Shown: positions 19,399 through 27,098 of the stretch, in pieces
Layout of the letters: every line of letters starts with the position of its first letter
Position numbering within the stretch: the stretch's first letter is position 1
Source of the DNA: an uncultured Clostridia bacterium
GTDB lineage: Bacteria; Bacillota; Clostridia; TANB77; CAG-508
Direction: 5' to 3'
DNA: 47,019 nucleotides
Assembly (NCBI GenBank): GCA_947630065.1
Contig: CANRGE010000011.1
Coordinates: 1-47,019, forward strand
The notes under the pieces: model-generated
What the model saw: the letters and a program-made list of their open reading frames with translations, nothing else
What the model was told of the DNA's origin: nothing
Database searches by the model: none
Position numbers and translations under genes: made by a program

Positions 19399-19433
19399 AA
19401 TATAATAGGAAAGTTCTACTTTCCTATTATATT
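19399..19433 (-). terminator. Palindromic hairpin between the ileS T-box and start codon
   Basis: 16-bp perfect stem (AATATAATAGGAAAGT and its complement) with loop TCT, directly after the T-box terminator. An almost identical stem occurs at 22771-22805, and in both places the sequence TGTGCAATGTTATTTTT adjoins it. In the minus direction only AAAAAATAACA follows, not a U tract, so termination is doubtful. Confidence 0.5.
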
Positions 19434-19680
19434 AAAAAAGCTATTTATCCTATATACTAGGACGAAATAGCTTTTAATTCCGCGGTACCACCTATATTAG
19501 AAATAATAAAATTTCTCTCTAAAATAACTTTATAACGCAAGTTATACGATTTATCTTACTATTTTATTCAGATAAATAACAAAAAGGTGATAACAAATAA
19601 ATTATTATGTTACTAGATTTTCAGCAAGCTCTAGCTCTCTTTAAACTTTTACTTTATTGCCGTGTCCTTTTTATAGTTTT
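19434..19680 (-). promoter_or_regulatory. T-box leader of ileS
   Basis: The T-box core AGGTGGTACCGCGG (19480-19493) is followed by a terminator stem AAAGCTATTT/AAATAGCTTT with T6 (19434-19475). Uncharged tRNA-Ile should favour the antiterminator and allow ileS transcription. Upstream are Stem I features (AGAGAGCTAGAG, GCTGAAAATCTAG). ATC in GTTATCACC is the likely specifier codon. The 5' boundary is approximate. Confidence 0.92.
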
Positions 19681-19782
19681 TAATAATTAAATAATATATT
19701 AGCACTTTTTTCTTTTTTTTACAAGTAGTTTTATAAATTTTTTCATTTAAATGTTAATATTATAATAGTACCATATATAAAA

Positions 19783-19937
19783 AGTATAGTAATAATAAAA
19801 TAAAAAATTCCGTTCTCCAAGGCGTTTTAGATAAATTGGTTTTAACAAATAACGAGACACACTATTCTTAGCAAAAGCATTATGGCGCTATCGCTTCTCA
19901 AGGTCGAACTCGTTTTTTATTTTATTATTACCATACT
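19783..19937 (+). repeat. Dispersed structured repeat, family 1, copy B
   Basis: 155 bp. Arms AGTATAGTAATAATAAAAT and AGTATGGTAATAATAAAAT (read inward) match each other but differ from the arms of copies A, C and D. The core differs from copy A at about ten positions, e.g. ATAAATTGG for ACAAGTTGG. It lies between the ABC permease stop and the ileS leader. Confidence 0.9.
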
Positions 19938-19979
19938 CTCGAGCAATTAACTTTATCATTATATATTAACATTTAACTT

Positions 19980-20774
19980 TTAAGTACCTGTACTTCTATA
20001 TTTATTTAATGCTAAATTCCATAGTTTAATTGCTATTATCCATAGAACAATCATAATTATTGGAGATATATAAATCATATTTGAGTTCATTCCTAAATAG
20101 TTCATTGAAGGATAATATGCAACAAAAGCAAAAGGTAAAATTACTGTTATTAACACTTTTATAAATTTGTTGTATATATCTATTGGATATTGTGCAAATG
20201 TATATATTCTATAAAATGACCAAATAACTTCATTTGATCTGTATGTCCAAAATGATGCAATACTAAATATTGTGTTTATTGCTCCTATAATAGCAGCTCC
20301 AATTATACTAAAAAATATTATTTTTAGTACCAAAATTATAGTAATAGGAATGCTAAGTTTTATTAACATTGTAATTGTTAAAAATAATCCTAGTCCAAAA
20401 TAGCCAAGTGCTGTAAATTCTTTTGATGATCCAATTATAGATATTAATGGATGAACTGGTCTTAATAGAATTTTATCAAATTCTCCCTCTCTTATATATT
20501 TAGGTCCAATATCATATAATGCATCAAAACAGAAATCAGAAATTCCTATTGATATTAGTGTTACTCCATACAATAAAAGTATTTGCATAAAATTCCACCC
20601 AGCTAAATTATCTGTATTTTGAAATACTATCCATATAAATATAATTTCTACTAATTGCGTAACTATCTGAGAAATCATACCAACAATACAATCTAATCTA
20701 TAAATTAGCATTTCTTTTAATGATGCTTTTAAAAATGAAAAATATAAACTAATATTATGAATTATTTTTGTCAT
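19980..20774 (-). CDS. ABC-2 family export permease (second subunit)
   Basis: 264 aa, about six membrane helices. The cytoplasmic segment Y-I-R-E-G-E-F-D-K-I-L-L-R-P-V-H-P-L is the signature of the ABC2_membrane_6 family. It starts 1 bp after the upstream permease ends and forms one operon with it and the ATPase. The substrate is unknown; such systems are usually annotated as multidrug or antimicrobial exporters. Confidence 0.85.
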   Translation of the reverse strand: MTKIIHNISLYFSFLKASLKEMLIYRLDCIVGMISQIVTQLVEIIFIWIVFQNTDNLAGWNFMQILLLYGVTLISIGISDFCFDALYDIGPKYIREGEFDKILLRPVHPLISIIGSSKEFTALGYFGLGLFLTITMLIKLSIPITIILVLKIIFFSIIGAAIIGAINTIFSIASFWTYRSNEVIWSFYRIYTFAQYPIDIYNKFIKVLITVILPFAFVAYYPSMNYLGMNSNMIYISPIIMIVLWIIAIKLWNLALNKYRSTGT

Positions 20775-20775
20775 T

Positions 20776-21567
20776 TTAACCTCCGTTTATTGTAACTTTT
20801 TTTATTGCATGATTAAAAAATAATTTAGCTACTAAATATAATATACCAATCCAAATTACTTGTTTTAAAATAACAAATATTATTTCGTTAACTGTAATTT
20901 GTCCTAGCCATATATTTATAGGGGTATATATTAGTTCTTTAAATGGCAATATGTTAGCTATATTTTGAAACCATTTAGGAAATAAAGTTATTGGTGCAAT
21001 AATTCCAGAAAAGATTGATATAATAGATTTTCTTAGTATTTGCATTCCCCATATAGAACTGCTATAAAATCCAAATGTACCAGTTATCATTGTAAAAAAG
21101 AATGTAATTGGAATTCCTAATAATATTATCGTGATAAATAATAAAAAATTTATAAAACTAACTGGTACAGTAATGCCCCAAACCAAACTGCATATAATAA
21201 ATGTTGCGATTCCGGTTACTAAAGCAAATCCCATTTCTCCAATATTTACTCCAAAATAATATTGAAAATATGATAATGGGTTTAAAAGTTCTTTATTAAT
21301 ATTTCCATTTCTAATAGAATGTGCCATATCTTCGTTTACGCCCCAACAACTTAATGAGCTTAATGTAAACACTAAAATATAATATGTAATCATTTGTGCT
21401 ATTGTATATCCTCCTGCATTTCCTGTTTGAGTATATATAGCTTGCCATACAAAAATATAGACTACTATTTCAACAATTCTATTTAATGTAAATAAATAGA
21501 AATTTGATTTATATATATTATATTGATAAAATTGCATTTTTCCTAATGCTAACATGCTTTTTAACAT
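20776..21567 (-). CDS. ABC-2 family export permease (first subunit)
   Basis: 263 aa, about six membrane helices, distantly similar in layout to the following permease (S-I-R-N-G-N-I-N-K-E-L-L-N-P-L in the equivalent loop). It overlaps the ATPase gene by 7 bp. The two permeases should form a heterodimeric membrane pore. Confidence 0.83.
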   Translation of the reverse strand: MLKSMLALGKMQFYQYNIYKSNFYLFTLNRIVEIVVYIFVWQAIYTQTGNAGGYTIAQMITYYILVFTLSSLSCWGVNEDMAHSIRNGNINKELLNPLSYFQYYFGVNIGEMGFALVTGIATFIICSLVWGITVPVSFINFLLFITIILLGIPITFFFTMITGTFGFYSSSIWGMQILRKSIISIFSGIIAPITLFPKWFQNIANILPFKELIYTPINIWLGQITVNEIIFVILKQVIWIGILYLVAKLFFNHAIKKVTINGG

Positions 21568-22550
21568 TTGTGAGCTCCTTTATATATTTCTTTTAATATA
21601 TCCTCTAATTCTGCTTCTTTTATATGTATATCTTCTATTATACAATAATTACTTATTTCATTCATTAATTTAACTATAGTAGTTTCATTGTGCATAAACT
21701 TAACTTTCAAACTTTTTTCGTTCTCTTCTAATATTGTAGCATTATCTAAATTTGATATAGTTCTATTTTTTGAGTTTATTATAAACTCAGCAATAACATA
21801 TTTTCCATAAGTATCTTTAAATTTTTGTTTTTCTCCATCATAAATTATTTTTCCTTTGTCTAATAGTATTATTCTATCACATACATCCTCTATGTCTTTT
21901 AAGTCGTGTGTTGTTAAAATTACAGTTGTTTTCTTTTCTTTATTTATATCTTTAATAAATTTTCTTATATTTTCTTTTACAAAAACATCTAAACCTATTG
22001 TTGGCTCATCTAAATATACTATTTTAGGATTATGTAAAAAAGTAGCTGCAATTTCGCATCTCATTTTCTGACCTAAGCTTAAGTTTTTAACTTGTTTTTC
22101 TAATAAATCTTCTAAATCTAAAATCTCTGTAAATTTTTTTAAGTTTTTTCTATATTCATTTTCTGGTATTTTATACATTTTTTTAATTAGCCTAAAAGAT
22201 TCAATTACAGGTAAATCCCACCATAACTGCGTTTTTTGTCCAAATACTGCACCTATATTTTTATTATTTTCTATTCTTTTTTCATTTGGCACAATTCCAT
22301 TAACTATAACTTTACCAGATGTAGGACTTAATAAACCAGTAAGCATTTTTATTGTAGTCGATTTTCCTGCTCCATTTTCTCCAATATAACCTACCAATTC
22401 CCCTTCGTTTATATTAAAATTTATTCCTTTAACTGCTGTTATTTCATTATATTTTGGTTTTATTAAATTCTTAATATATCCTTTTAGTCCATCTTCTTTT
22501 TGGATAATTTTATATGTTTTTACTAAATCTTTAACTTCTATAATTGACAT
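21561..22550 (-). CDS. ABC exporter ATP-binding subunit
   Basis: 329 aa. Walker A G-E-N-G-A-G-K-S-T-T, signature L-S-L-G-Q-K-M-R, Walker B I-V-Y-L-D-E-P-T-I-G-L-D, switch His in T-T-H-D. About 80 residues after the nucleotide domain form a C-terminal extension common in this subfamily. First gene of the three-gene export operon; promoter at 22574-22602. Confidence 0.92.
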   Translation of the reverse strand: MSIIEVKDLVKTYKIIQKEDGLKGYIKNLIKPKYNEITAVKGINFNINEGELVGYIGENGAGKSTTIKMLTGLLSPTSGKVIVNGIVPNEKRIENNKNIGAVFGQKTQLWWDLPVIESFRLIKKMYKIPENEYRKNLKKFTEILDLEDLLEKQVKNLSLGQKMRCEIAATFLHNPKIVYLDEPTIGLDVFVKENIRKFIKDINKEKKTTVILTTHDLKDIEDVCDRIILLDKGKIIYDGEKQKFKDTYGKYVIAEFIINSKNRTISNLDNATILEENEKSLKVKFMHNETTIVKLMNEISNYCIIEDIHIKEAELEDILKEIYKGAHKC

Positions 22551-22573
22551 TTTTTTCTCTCCTTAATGCTTAA

Positions 22574-22602
22574 ATTATATCAATCCCTTTTACTTTTTTC
22601 AA
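22574..22602 (-). promoter_or_regulatory. Sigma-A promoter of the ABC export operon
   Basis: Minus strand TTGAAA (22597-22602), 17-bp spacer, TATAAT (22574-22579), with GGAG close to the ATG at 22550. Confidence 0.75.
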
Positions 22603-22635
22603 CATGATTCTATCTTTTTTTACGATTTATATAAC

Positions 22636-22770
22636 AGAACAAATCTCGATTCGCGAGACCTTTTCTCTACATCTTAAAGTTTGCTATCTAAATTCAAGGT
22701 CTCAAAGAAGCGAAAGATTTGTTGACGCGAAAATTTACAAAGTAAATTTTCTGTGCAATGTTATTTTTTT
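22636..22770 (+). repeat. Dispersed structured repeat, family 2, copy 2
   Basis: 135 bp, matching 11345-11478 except for a few positions (CGATTCG for CGCTTCG, AAGCGAAAG for AAGCGTAAAG, CAAAG for CAAGG). All predicted stems are kept. It lies upstream of the ABC promoter and downstream of rplS, so here it is outside the ABC leader. Confidence 0.88.
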
Positions 22771-22805
22771 ATATAATAGGAAAGTAGAACTTTCCTATTA
22801 TATAA
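22771..22805. repeat. Palindromic hairpin following family 2 repeat
   Basis: TATATAATAGGAAAG pairs perfectly with CTTTCCTATTATATA around TAGAA. It is nearly the same stem as 19399-19433, with the loop orientation reversed, and again adjoins TGTGCAATGTTATTTTT. Confidence 0.75.
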
Positions 22806-22836
22806 AAAAAAGAGAAATTAAAAAATTTCCCCTTTT
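22806..22836 (-). terminator. Terminator of the rplS operon
   Basis: AAAAAGGGGAAATT pairs with AATTTCTCTTTTT (one G-T pair), followed by a T run in the minus direction, about 16 nt past the rplS stop. Confidence 0.78.
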
Positions 22837-22852
22837 TATAGTTTATTTTATA

Positions 22853-23440
22853 TTATTTATTTTCTTCAGTTTCAGTTGTTTGTTCAGCTTCTTTTGCTTC
22901 TTCTACTGGAGTTTCAACTACTTCTTCAGCTTTTGGGCTTTCTTCTACTTCTGCTACTGGTTCTTCTTTAACTGTATCTACAACTTCTTGTTCAACTACT
23001 TCAGTTGTTTCTATTGCTGGAGCTTCAACTTGCTCTTCTGTTTCTGGAACTTCAGTCATGTCTTCTTTAACAACAACTTCTTTAGTTTCAATTCTTGCAC
23101 CTATTTTTTCTTTTGTCTTAGATGCTTTACCTACTCTGTCTCTTAAGTAGAATAGTCTAGCACGTCTTGCTTTACCTACTCTTACTACCTCTACTTTTTC
23201 TACTAATGGTGAATGAAGTAAAAATGTTTTTTCTACACCTACACCGTAAGATATTCTTCTTACTGTAAATGTTTCATTTGAACCTCCACCTTGTTTTTTA
23301 ATTATAATTCCTTCAAATACTTGTATTCTTTCTCTGTTTCCTTCTTTAATTCTAACATGAACTCTTACAGTATCTCCAACATTTAATACAGGAACTTTAC
23401 TTTTTTGTTGTTCATGTTCTATAGATTTAATTATATCCAT
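22853..23440 (-). CDS. rplS: Ribosomal protein L19 with an acidic C-terminal extension
   Basis: 195 aa; ordinary L19 is about 115. Residues 1-115 are standard: [27 protein letters not shown] and [10 protein letters not shown]. From about 118 the protein continues with about 75 residues made mostly of Glu, Val, Thr, Ala and Pro, without a recognisable fold. L19 sits at the 30S-50S interface. Last gene of the ffh operon. The tail is presumably flexible and strongly acidic; its role is unknown. Confidence 0.95.
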   Translation of the reverse strand: MDIIKSIEHEQQKSKVPVLNVGDTVRVHVRIKEGNRERIQVFEGIIIKKQGGGSNETFTVRRISYGVGVEKTFLLHSPLVEKVEVVRVGKARRARLFYLRDRVGKASKTKEKIGARIETKEVVVKEDMTEVPETEEQVEAPAIETTEVVEQEVVDTVKEEPVAEVEESPKAEEVVETPVEEAKEAEQTTETEENK

Positions 23441-23462
23441 TTTGAATATTATCCTCCTTCTT

Positions 23463-24182
23463 TTAATTTTCTTTTTTTAAATATTTTATATATTCAATAT
23501 CTTCTGTACTTAAATTTGCTTTTTCTAAAAGTTCAGGTTTCTTTAAGTATGTATTTTTTAATGCTTCTTTTCTTCTCCATTTTTCTATATTTTCATGATG
23601 CCCACTTTTTAAGATTTCTGGAATTTCTTTGCCTCTGAATATTTCTGGTCTTGTATATTGTGGATATTCTAGTAAACCATCAGAAAAAGATTCTTCTTGT
23701 ACCGATTCACTATTTATAACTCCCTCAATATACCTTGAAACACTATCTATTAATACCATTGCTGGTATTTCTCCTCCAGTTAAAACATAATCCCCAATAG
23801 AAATTTCTTCACAATCAATTTCATCTATAACTCTTTGGTCTATGCCTTCATAATGTCCACATAATAGTATTAAATGATTGTACTTACTAAGTTCTATTAC
23901 TTTTTCTTGATTTAATTTTTTACCTTGTGGAGATAAATAAATAACTTTAGCATTTTTTTCATATACAGATGTATATGCATCATATACTACATCTGGTTTT
24001 AGTACCATTCCAGCTCCTCCACCATATGGAGTATCATCTACTTTTTTGTGCTTATCTTTTGAAAAGTCTCTAATATTTATTAAATCTATTTGTATTAATT
24101 CATTTTCAATTGCTTTTCCTATTACACTTTTATTTAGTGCATCAAACATTTCTGGAAAAAGAGTTAAAACATCAAATTTCAT
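23463..24182 (-). CDS. trmD: tRNA (guanine37-N1)-methyltransferase
   Basis: 239 aa. The SPOUT knot motifs are clear: [25 protein letters not shown] and [11 protein letters not shown]. Uses S-adenosylmethionine to make m1G37 and prevent frameshifting. It begins 8 bp after rimM ends. Confidence 0.96.
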   Translation of the reverse strand: MKFDVLTLFPEMFDALNKSVIGKAIENELIQIDLINIRDFSKDKHKKVDDTPYGGGAGMVLKPDVVYDAYTSVYEKNAKVIYLSPQGKKLNQEKVIELSKYNHLILLCGHYEGIDQRVIDEIDCEEISIGDYVLTGGEIPAMVLIDSVSRYIEGVINSESVQEESFSDGLLEYPQYTRPEIFRGKEIPEILKSGHHENIEKWRRKEALKNTYLKKPELLEKANLSTEDIEYIKYLKKEN

Positions 24183-24190
24183 GTTTCCTC

Positions 24191-24694
24191 CTACAGTCCT
24201 TCAATTAAATGTACTGTCATTTTTTTATTTTTAACATCTACATTTTTAATTACTTCACTTATAGCTGGTAATAATATTTGTTTTCCAAATTCATCTTTTA
24301 CAACATATATATCATTTGCTTTAGTTGAAAACACATCTTCTATCTTTCCTAATAGTTGTTCTTGTTCTGTATAAACATTAATTCCTATTAAGTCTACTAT
24401 GAAGTATGAATTTTCTTCTAATTTTATTGCATCTTTTCTTTCTATTTTTACATAACAATTTTTATAAGTTTCTGCAATATTAATATCATCAATTCCTTGT
24501 AATTTTAATAAAACTAGGTTCTTACTAAATTTTACTTCTTCTACATTAAATTGTTTTAATTCATTCTTTAGCTGTATATATATTGTTTTTAGATTTTTAA
24601 ATCTTTGGAGGTCATCTGTATATGGAACTACTTTTAAAAATCCTTTAATTCCATATGTATTAACAATTTGACCAATTTCTAATACTTGCTCCAT
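24191..24694 (-). CDS. rimM: 16S rRNA processing protein RimM
   Basis: 167 aa. N-terminal I-G-Q-I-V-N-T-Y-G-I-K-G and C-terminal PRC-barrel segment ending K-M-T-V-H-L-I-E-G-L match RimM. Binds S19 and helps mature the 30S head. It lies in the standard place between khpA and trmD. Confidence 0.94.
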   Translation of the reverse strand: MEQVLEIGQIVNTYGIKGFLKVVPYTDDLQRFKNLKTIYIQLKNELKQFNVEEVKFSKNLVLLKLQGIDDINIAETYKNCYVKIERKDAIKLEENSYFIVDLIGINVYTEQEQLLGKIEDVFSTKANDIYVVKDEFGKQILLPAISEVIKNVDVKNKKMTVHLIEGL

Positions 24695-24701
24695 ATTACT
24701 C

Positions 24702-24932
24702 CTAATCTACAAATTCAATACTTACTTTTTGTTCTTGTTTTGTTGCAATAGCTTTTATAACAGTTCTAATAGATTTTGCCATTCTTCCTTGTTTTCCTAT
24801 TACTTTTCCCATATCTGTTGAAGCAACTTTTACTTCATAAACTATTGCACCTTCATTTTCTTTTTCATTAATTGAAACTTCTTCTGGAGAATCAACTAAA
24901 CTTTTAATTACAATTTCTAGAATTTCTTTCAT
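24702..24932 (-). CDS. khpA: KH-domain RNA-binding protein KhpA
   Basis: 76 aa, a single KH domain with V-I-G-K-Q-G-R-M-A-K-S-I-R (the G-x-x-G loop). KhpA proteins act with KhpB in RNA binding and cell-size control. Placed between rpsP and rimM as is usual in Firmicutes. Confidence 0.93.
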   Translation of the reverse strand: MKEILEIVIKSLVDSPEEVSINEKENEGAIVYEVKVASTDMGKVIGKQGRMAKSIRTVIKAIATKQEQKVSIEFVD

Positions 24933-24946
24933 TTCTTTGCCTCCTC

Positions 24947-25180
24947 CTAGTTAGCTTTTTCTATTAATGCTTTTACTGTGTCTGTTGGTTTTGCACCATT
25001 TTTTATCCATGTTGCAACTTTTTCTTTATCTAATTGTATAGTAGATGGTTCTGTCATTGGATTGTATGTTCCTATTTGTTCAATTATTTTTCCATCTCTA
25101 GCTCTTCTTGAATCTGCTACTACTATATGATAGAAAGGAGCTTTTTTTGCACCCACTCTTTGTAATCTTATTTTTACCAT
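24947..25180 (-). CDS. rpsP: Ribosomal protein S16
   Basis: 77 aa from ATG 25180; GGGAGGTGA lies just upstream, and an in-frame GTG at 25189 is part of that ribosome site. [17 protein letters not shown] and I-G-T-Y-N-P-M are diagnostic. Confidence 0.96.
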   Translation of the reverse strand: MVKIRLQRVGAKKAPFYHIVVADSRRARDGKIIEQIGTYNPMTEPSTIQLDKEKVATWIKNGAKPTDTVKALIEKAN

Positions 25181-25232
25181 TAAAATCACCTCCCAAAATT
25201 TATTTAAATATACATATATATTATAGTATTAT

Positions 25233-26582
25233 TTACATTTTAAAATTTTTCAAATCTTTCATGTCTATTCCATTTAGCATTTTTTTCATACTTTTATCTG
25301 TTTTCATTTTCTTCATCATTTTTTGTGTTAGTTCAAAAGAATCCATAAATTTATTAATTTCTTGAACAGAGCGTCCTGAACCTTGTGAAATTCTTCTTCT
25401 TCGTGAAGCATTCAATATTTTAGGATTTTTTCTTTCTTTTTTAGTCATAGAAGATATTATTGCTTCTATTTTAACAAATTCTTTATCATCTATATTTAAG
25501 TCTTTCATTTTGTTCATCCCTGGAAGCATTTTTAATATTGATGAAAATGAACCCATCTTTTTCATTTGCTTTATTTGTGCTAAATAATCATCTAAATCAA
25601 ATTCTTGCTTTCTTAATTTCTTTTCAAGTTCTATAGCTTGTTCTTCATCAAAAGCTTCTTCTGCTTTTTCTATAATTGATAGTACATCTCCCATTCCAAG
25701 AATTCTAGATGCCATTCTATCTGGATGGAAGGTTTCAATATCACTTAATTTTTCACCTGTAGCAGCGAATTTTATTGGTCTTGAAGTTACTTTTTTTACA
25801 GATAATGCTGCACCACCACGTGTATCACCATCTAATTTTGTAAGTACAACTCCATCTATTCCAACAGCTTCATTAAATGATGTTGCAACATTAACAGCAT
25901 CTTGACCTGTCATAGCATCTACTACTAATAAAATTTCATGAGGTTTTAAATTTGATTTTAGATTTTTTAGTTCATCCATTAATTGCTCATCTATATGAAG
26001 TCTACCAGCTGTATCTATAATAACTACATCATTTAATTTAGATATAGCTACATTTAATGCTTGTTTTGCTATGTGCACTACATCTTTAGACTCCGTATTA
26101 GAATAAACTGGAATATTTAATTGTTTTCCTACTACTTCTAGTTGCTTAATTGCTGCTGGTCTATAAACATCACATGCAACAAGTAATGGATTTTTTCCTT
26201 GTTTTCTTAAAAGATTTGCTAACTTTCCTGCTGTTGTAGTTTTACCAGAACCTTGTAGTCCAACAAGCATTATAATTGTTGGCGGATTTGGAGTAAAATT
26301 AATTTTACTTTCAGTTCCACCTAACAATTCTACTAATTCGTCTTTTACTATTTTTATTACTTGTTGTCCTGGTGTTAATGACTTTAACACATCTTGACCT
26401 AAAGCTTTTTCTTGAATCGTTGAAACAAAATCTTTAACAATTTTATAATTAACATCAGCTTCTAAAAGTGCTAATTTTACTTCTCTTAGCATTTCTTTTA
26501 GGTCTTGTTCTGTAATTCTTGCTTTTCCTCTAAACTTTCTTGTTATGTCTTGTAATTTTGAAGATAATCCTTCAAATGCCAT
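25233..26582 (-). CDS. ffh: Signal recognition particle GTPase Ffh
   Basis: 449 aa. N domain, then G domain with G-L-Q-G-S-G-K-T-T-T, D-T-A-G-R-L-H and T-K-L-D-G-D-T-R-G-G-A, and an M domain rich in Met and Lys (K-K-M-G-S-F, L-P-G-M-N-K-M, R-R-R-R-I-S-Q-G-S-G-R) that binds SRP RNA and signal peptides. It targets nascent membrane proteins to FtsY and SecYEG. ylxM immediately precedes it. Confidence 0.97.
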   Translation of the reverse strand: MAFEGLSSKLQDITRKFRGKARITEQDLKEMLREVKLALLEADVNYKIVKDFVSTIQEKALGQDVLKSLTPGQQVIKIVKDELVELLGGTESKINFTPNPPTIIMLVGLQGSGKTTTAGKLANLLRKQGKNPLLVACDVYRPAAIKQLEVVGKQLNIPVYSNTESKDVVHIAKQALNVAISKLNDVVIIDTAGRLHIDEQLMDELKNLKSNLKPHEILLVVDAMTGQDAVNVATSFNEAVGIDGVVLTKLDGDTRGGAALSVKKVTSRPIKFAATGEKLSDIETFHPDRMASRILGMGDVLSIIEKAEEAFDEEQAIELEKKLRKQEFDLDDYLAQIKQMKKMGSFSSILKMLPGMNKMKDLNIDDKEFVKIEAIISSMTKKERKNPKILNASRRRRISQGSGRSVQEINKFMDSFELTQKMMKKMKTDKSMKKMLNGIDMKDLKNFKM

Positions 26583-26608
26583 TTCTTCCTCCTAACAAAA
26601 GAGTTAAA

Positions 26609-26956
26609 TTATACTAGAAAATTTAATTCTTTTTTAACATTTTCCAAAATGCTAGCTATTTTTTTATCAGAGTATTTAGTTTGAATTTTTGCTAATTCAG
26701 AAAGTATCTTTACCATTTGTTGTTCTTGATTAAGTGTCTTTTTCATAATTTCTAGCTTTTCTTCGTATTCGAAAAGTTTCTTTTCCCCCTTCACAATATT
26801 ATCTCTAACTGCTTGTCTTGTAATTCCATAATTTTCAGCAATTTCAGATAGAGAATAATCATTATTATAGTAATCGTTTATGAAATTATATTGTTTATCA
26901 GTTAAAAGTTTGCCATATATTTGGCATAGCATACTAACTTTAACATTTTTTTCCAT
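26609..26956 (-). CDS. ylxM: YlxM-family SRP-associated protein
   Basis: 115 aa. Helix-turn-helix of sigma-70 region 4 type: D-Y-S-L-S-E-I-A-E-N-Y-G-I-T-R-Q-A-V-R-D. The YlxM/p13 family is linked to ffh and thought to influence SRP function. First gene of the operon, with its own promoter. Confidence 0.92.
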   Translation of the reverse strand: MEKNVKVSMLCQIYGKLLTDKQYNFINDYYNNDYSLSEIAENYGITRQAVRDNIVKGEKKLFEYEEKLEIMKKTLNQEQQMVKILSELAKIQTKYSDKKIASILENVKKELNFLV

Positions 26957-26989
26957 ACTATTACCTCTTTTAAAATGTAATGCTAATAT

Positions 26990-27018
26990 ACTTTACACTA
27001 TTTTTTATGCTTTGTCAA
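26990..27018 (-). promoter_or_regulatory. Promoter of the ylxM-ffh-rpsP-khpA-rimM-trmD-rplS operon
   Basis: Minus strand TTGACA (27013-27018), 17-bp spacer, TAAAGT (26990-26995). Confidence 0.72.
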
Positions 27019-27063
27019 GCATTTTTTGAAGATTTATATGATATTTTTACAAAAAATAAAGAC

Positions 27064-27088
27064 AAGGCAAAAATTTATTTTTACCTTA
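27064..27088 (-). terminator. Terminator of valS
   Basis: AAGGTAAAAAT pairs with ATTTTTGCCTT (one G-T pair). It lies about 11 nt past the valS stop. Confidence 0.65.
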
Positions 27089-27098
27089 TCTTATCTAT

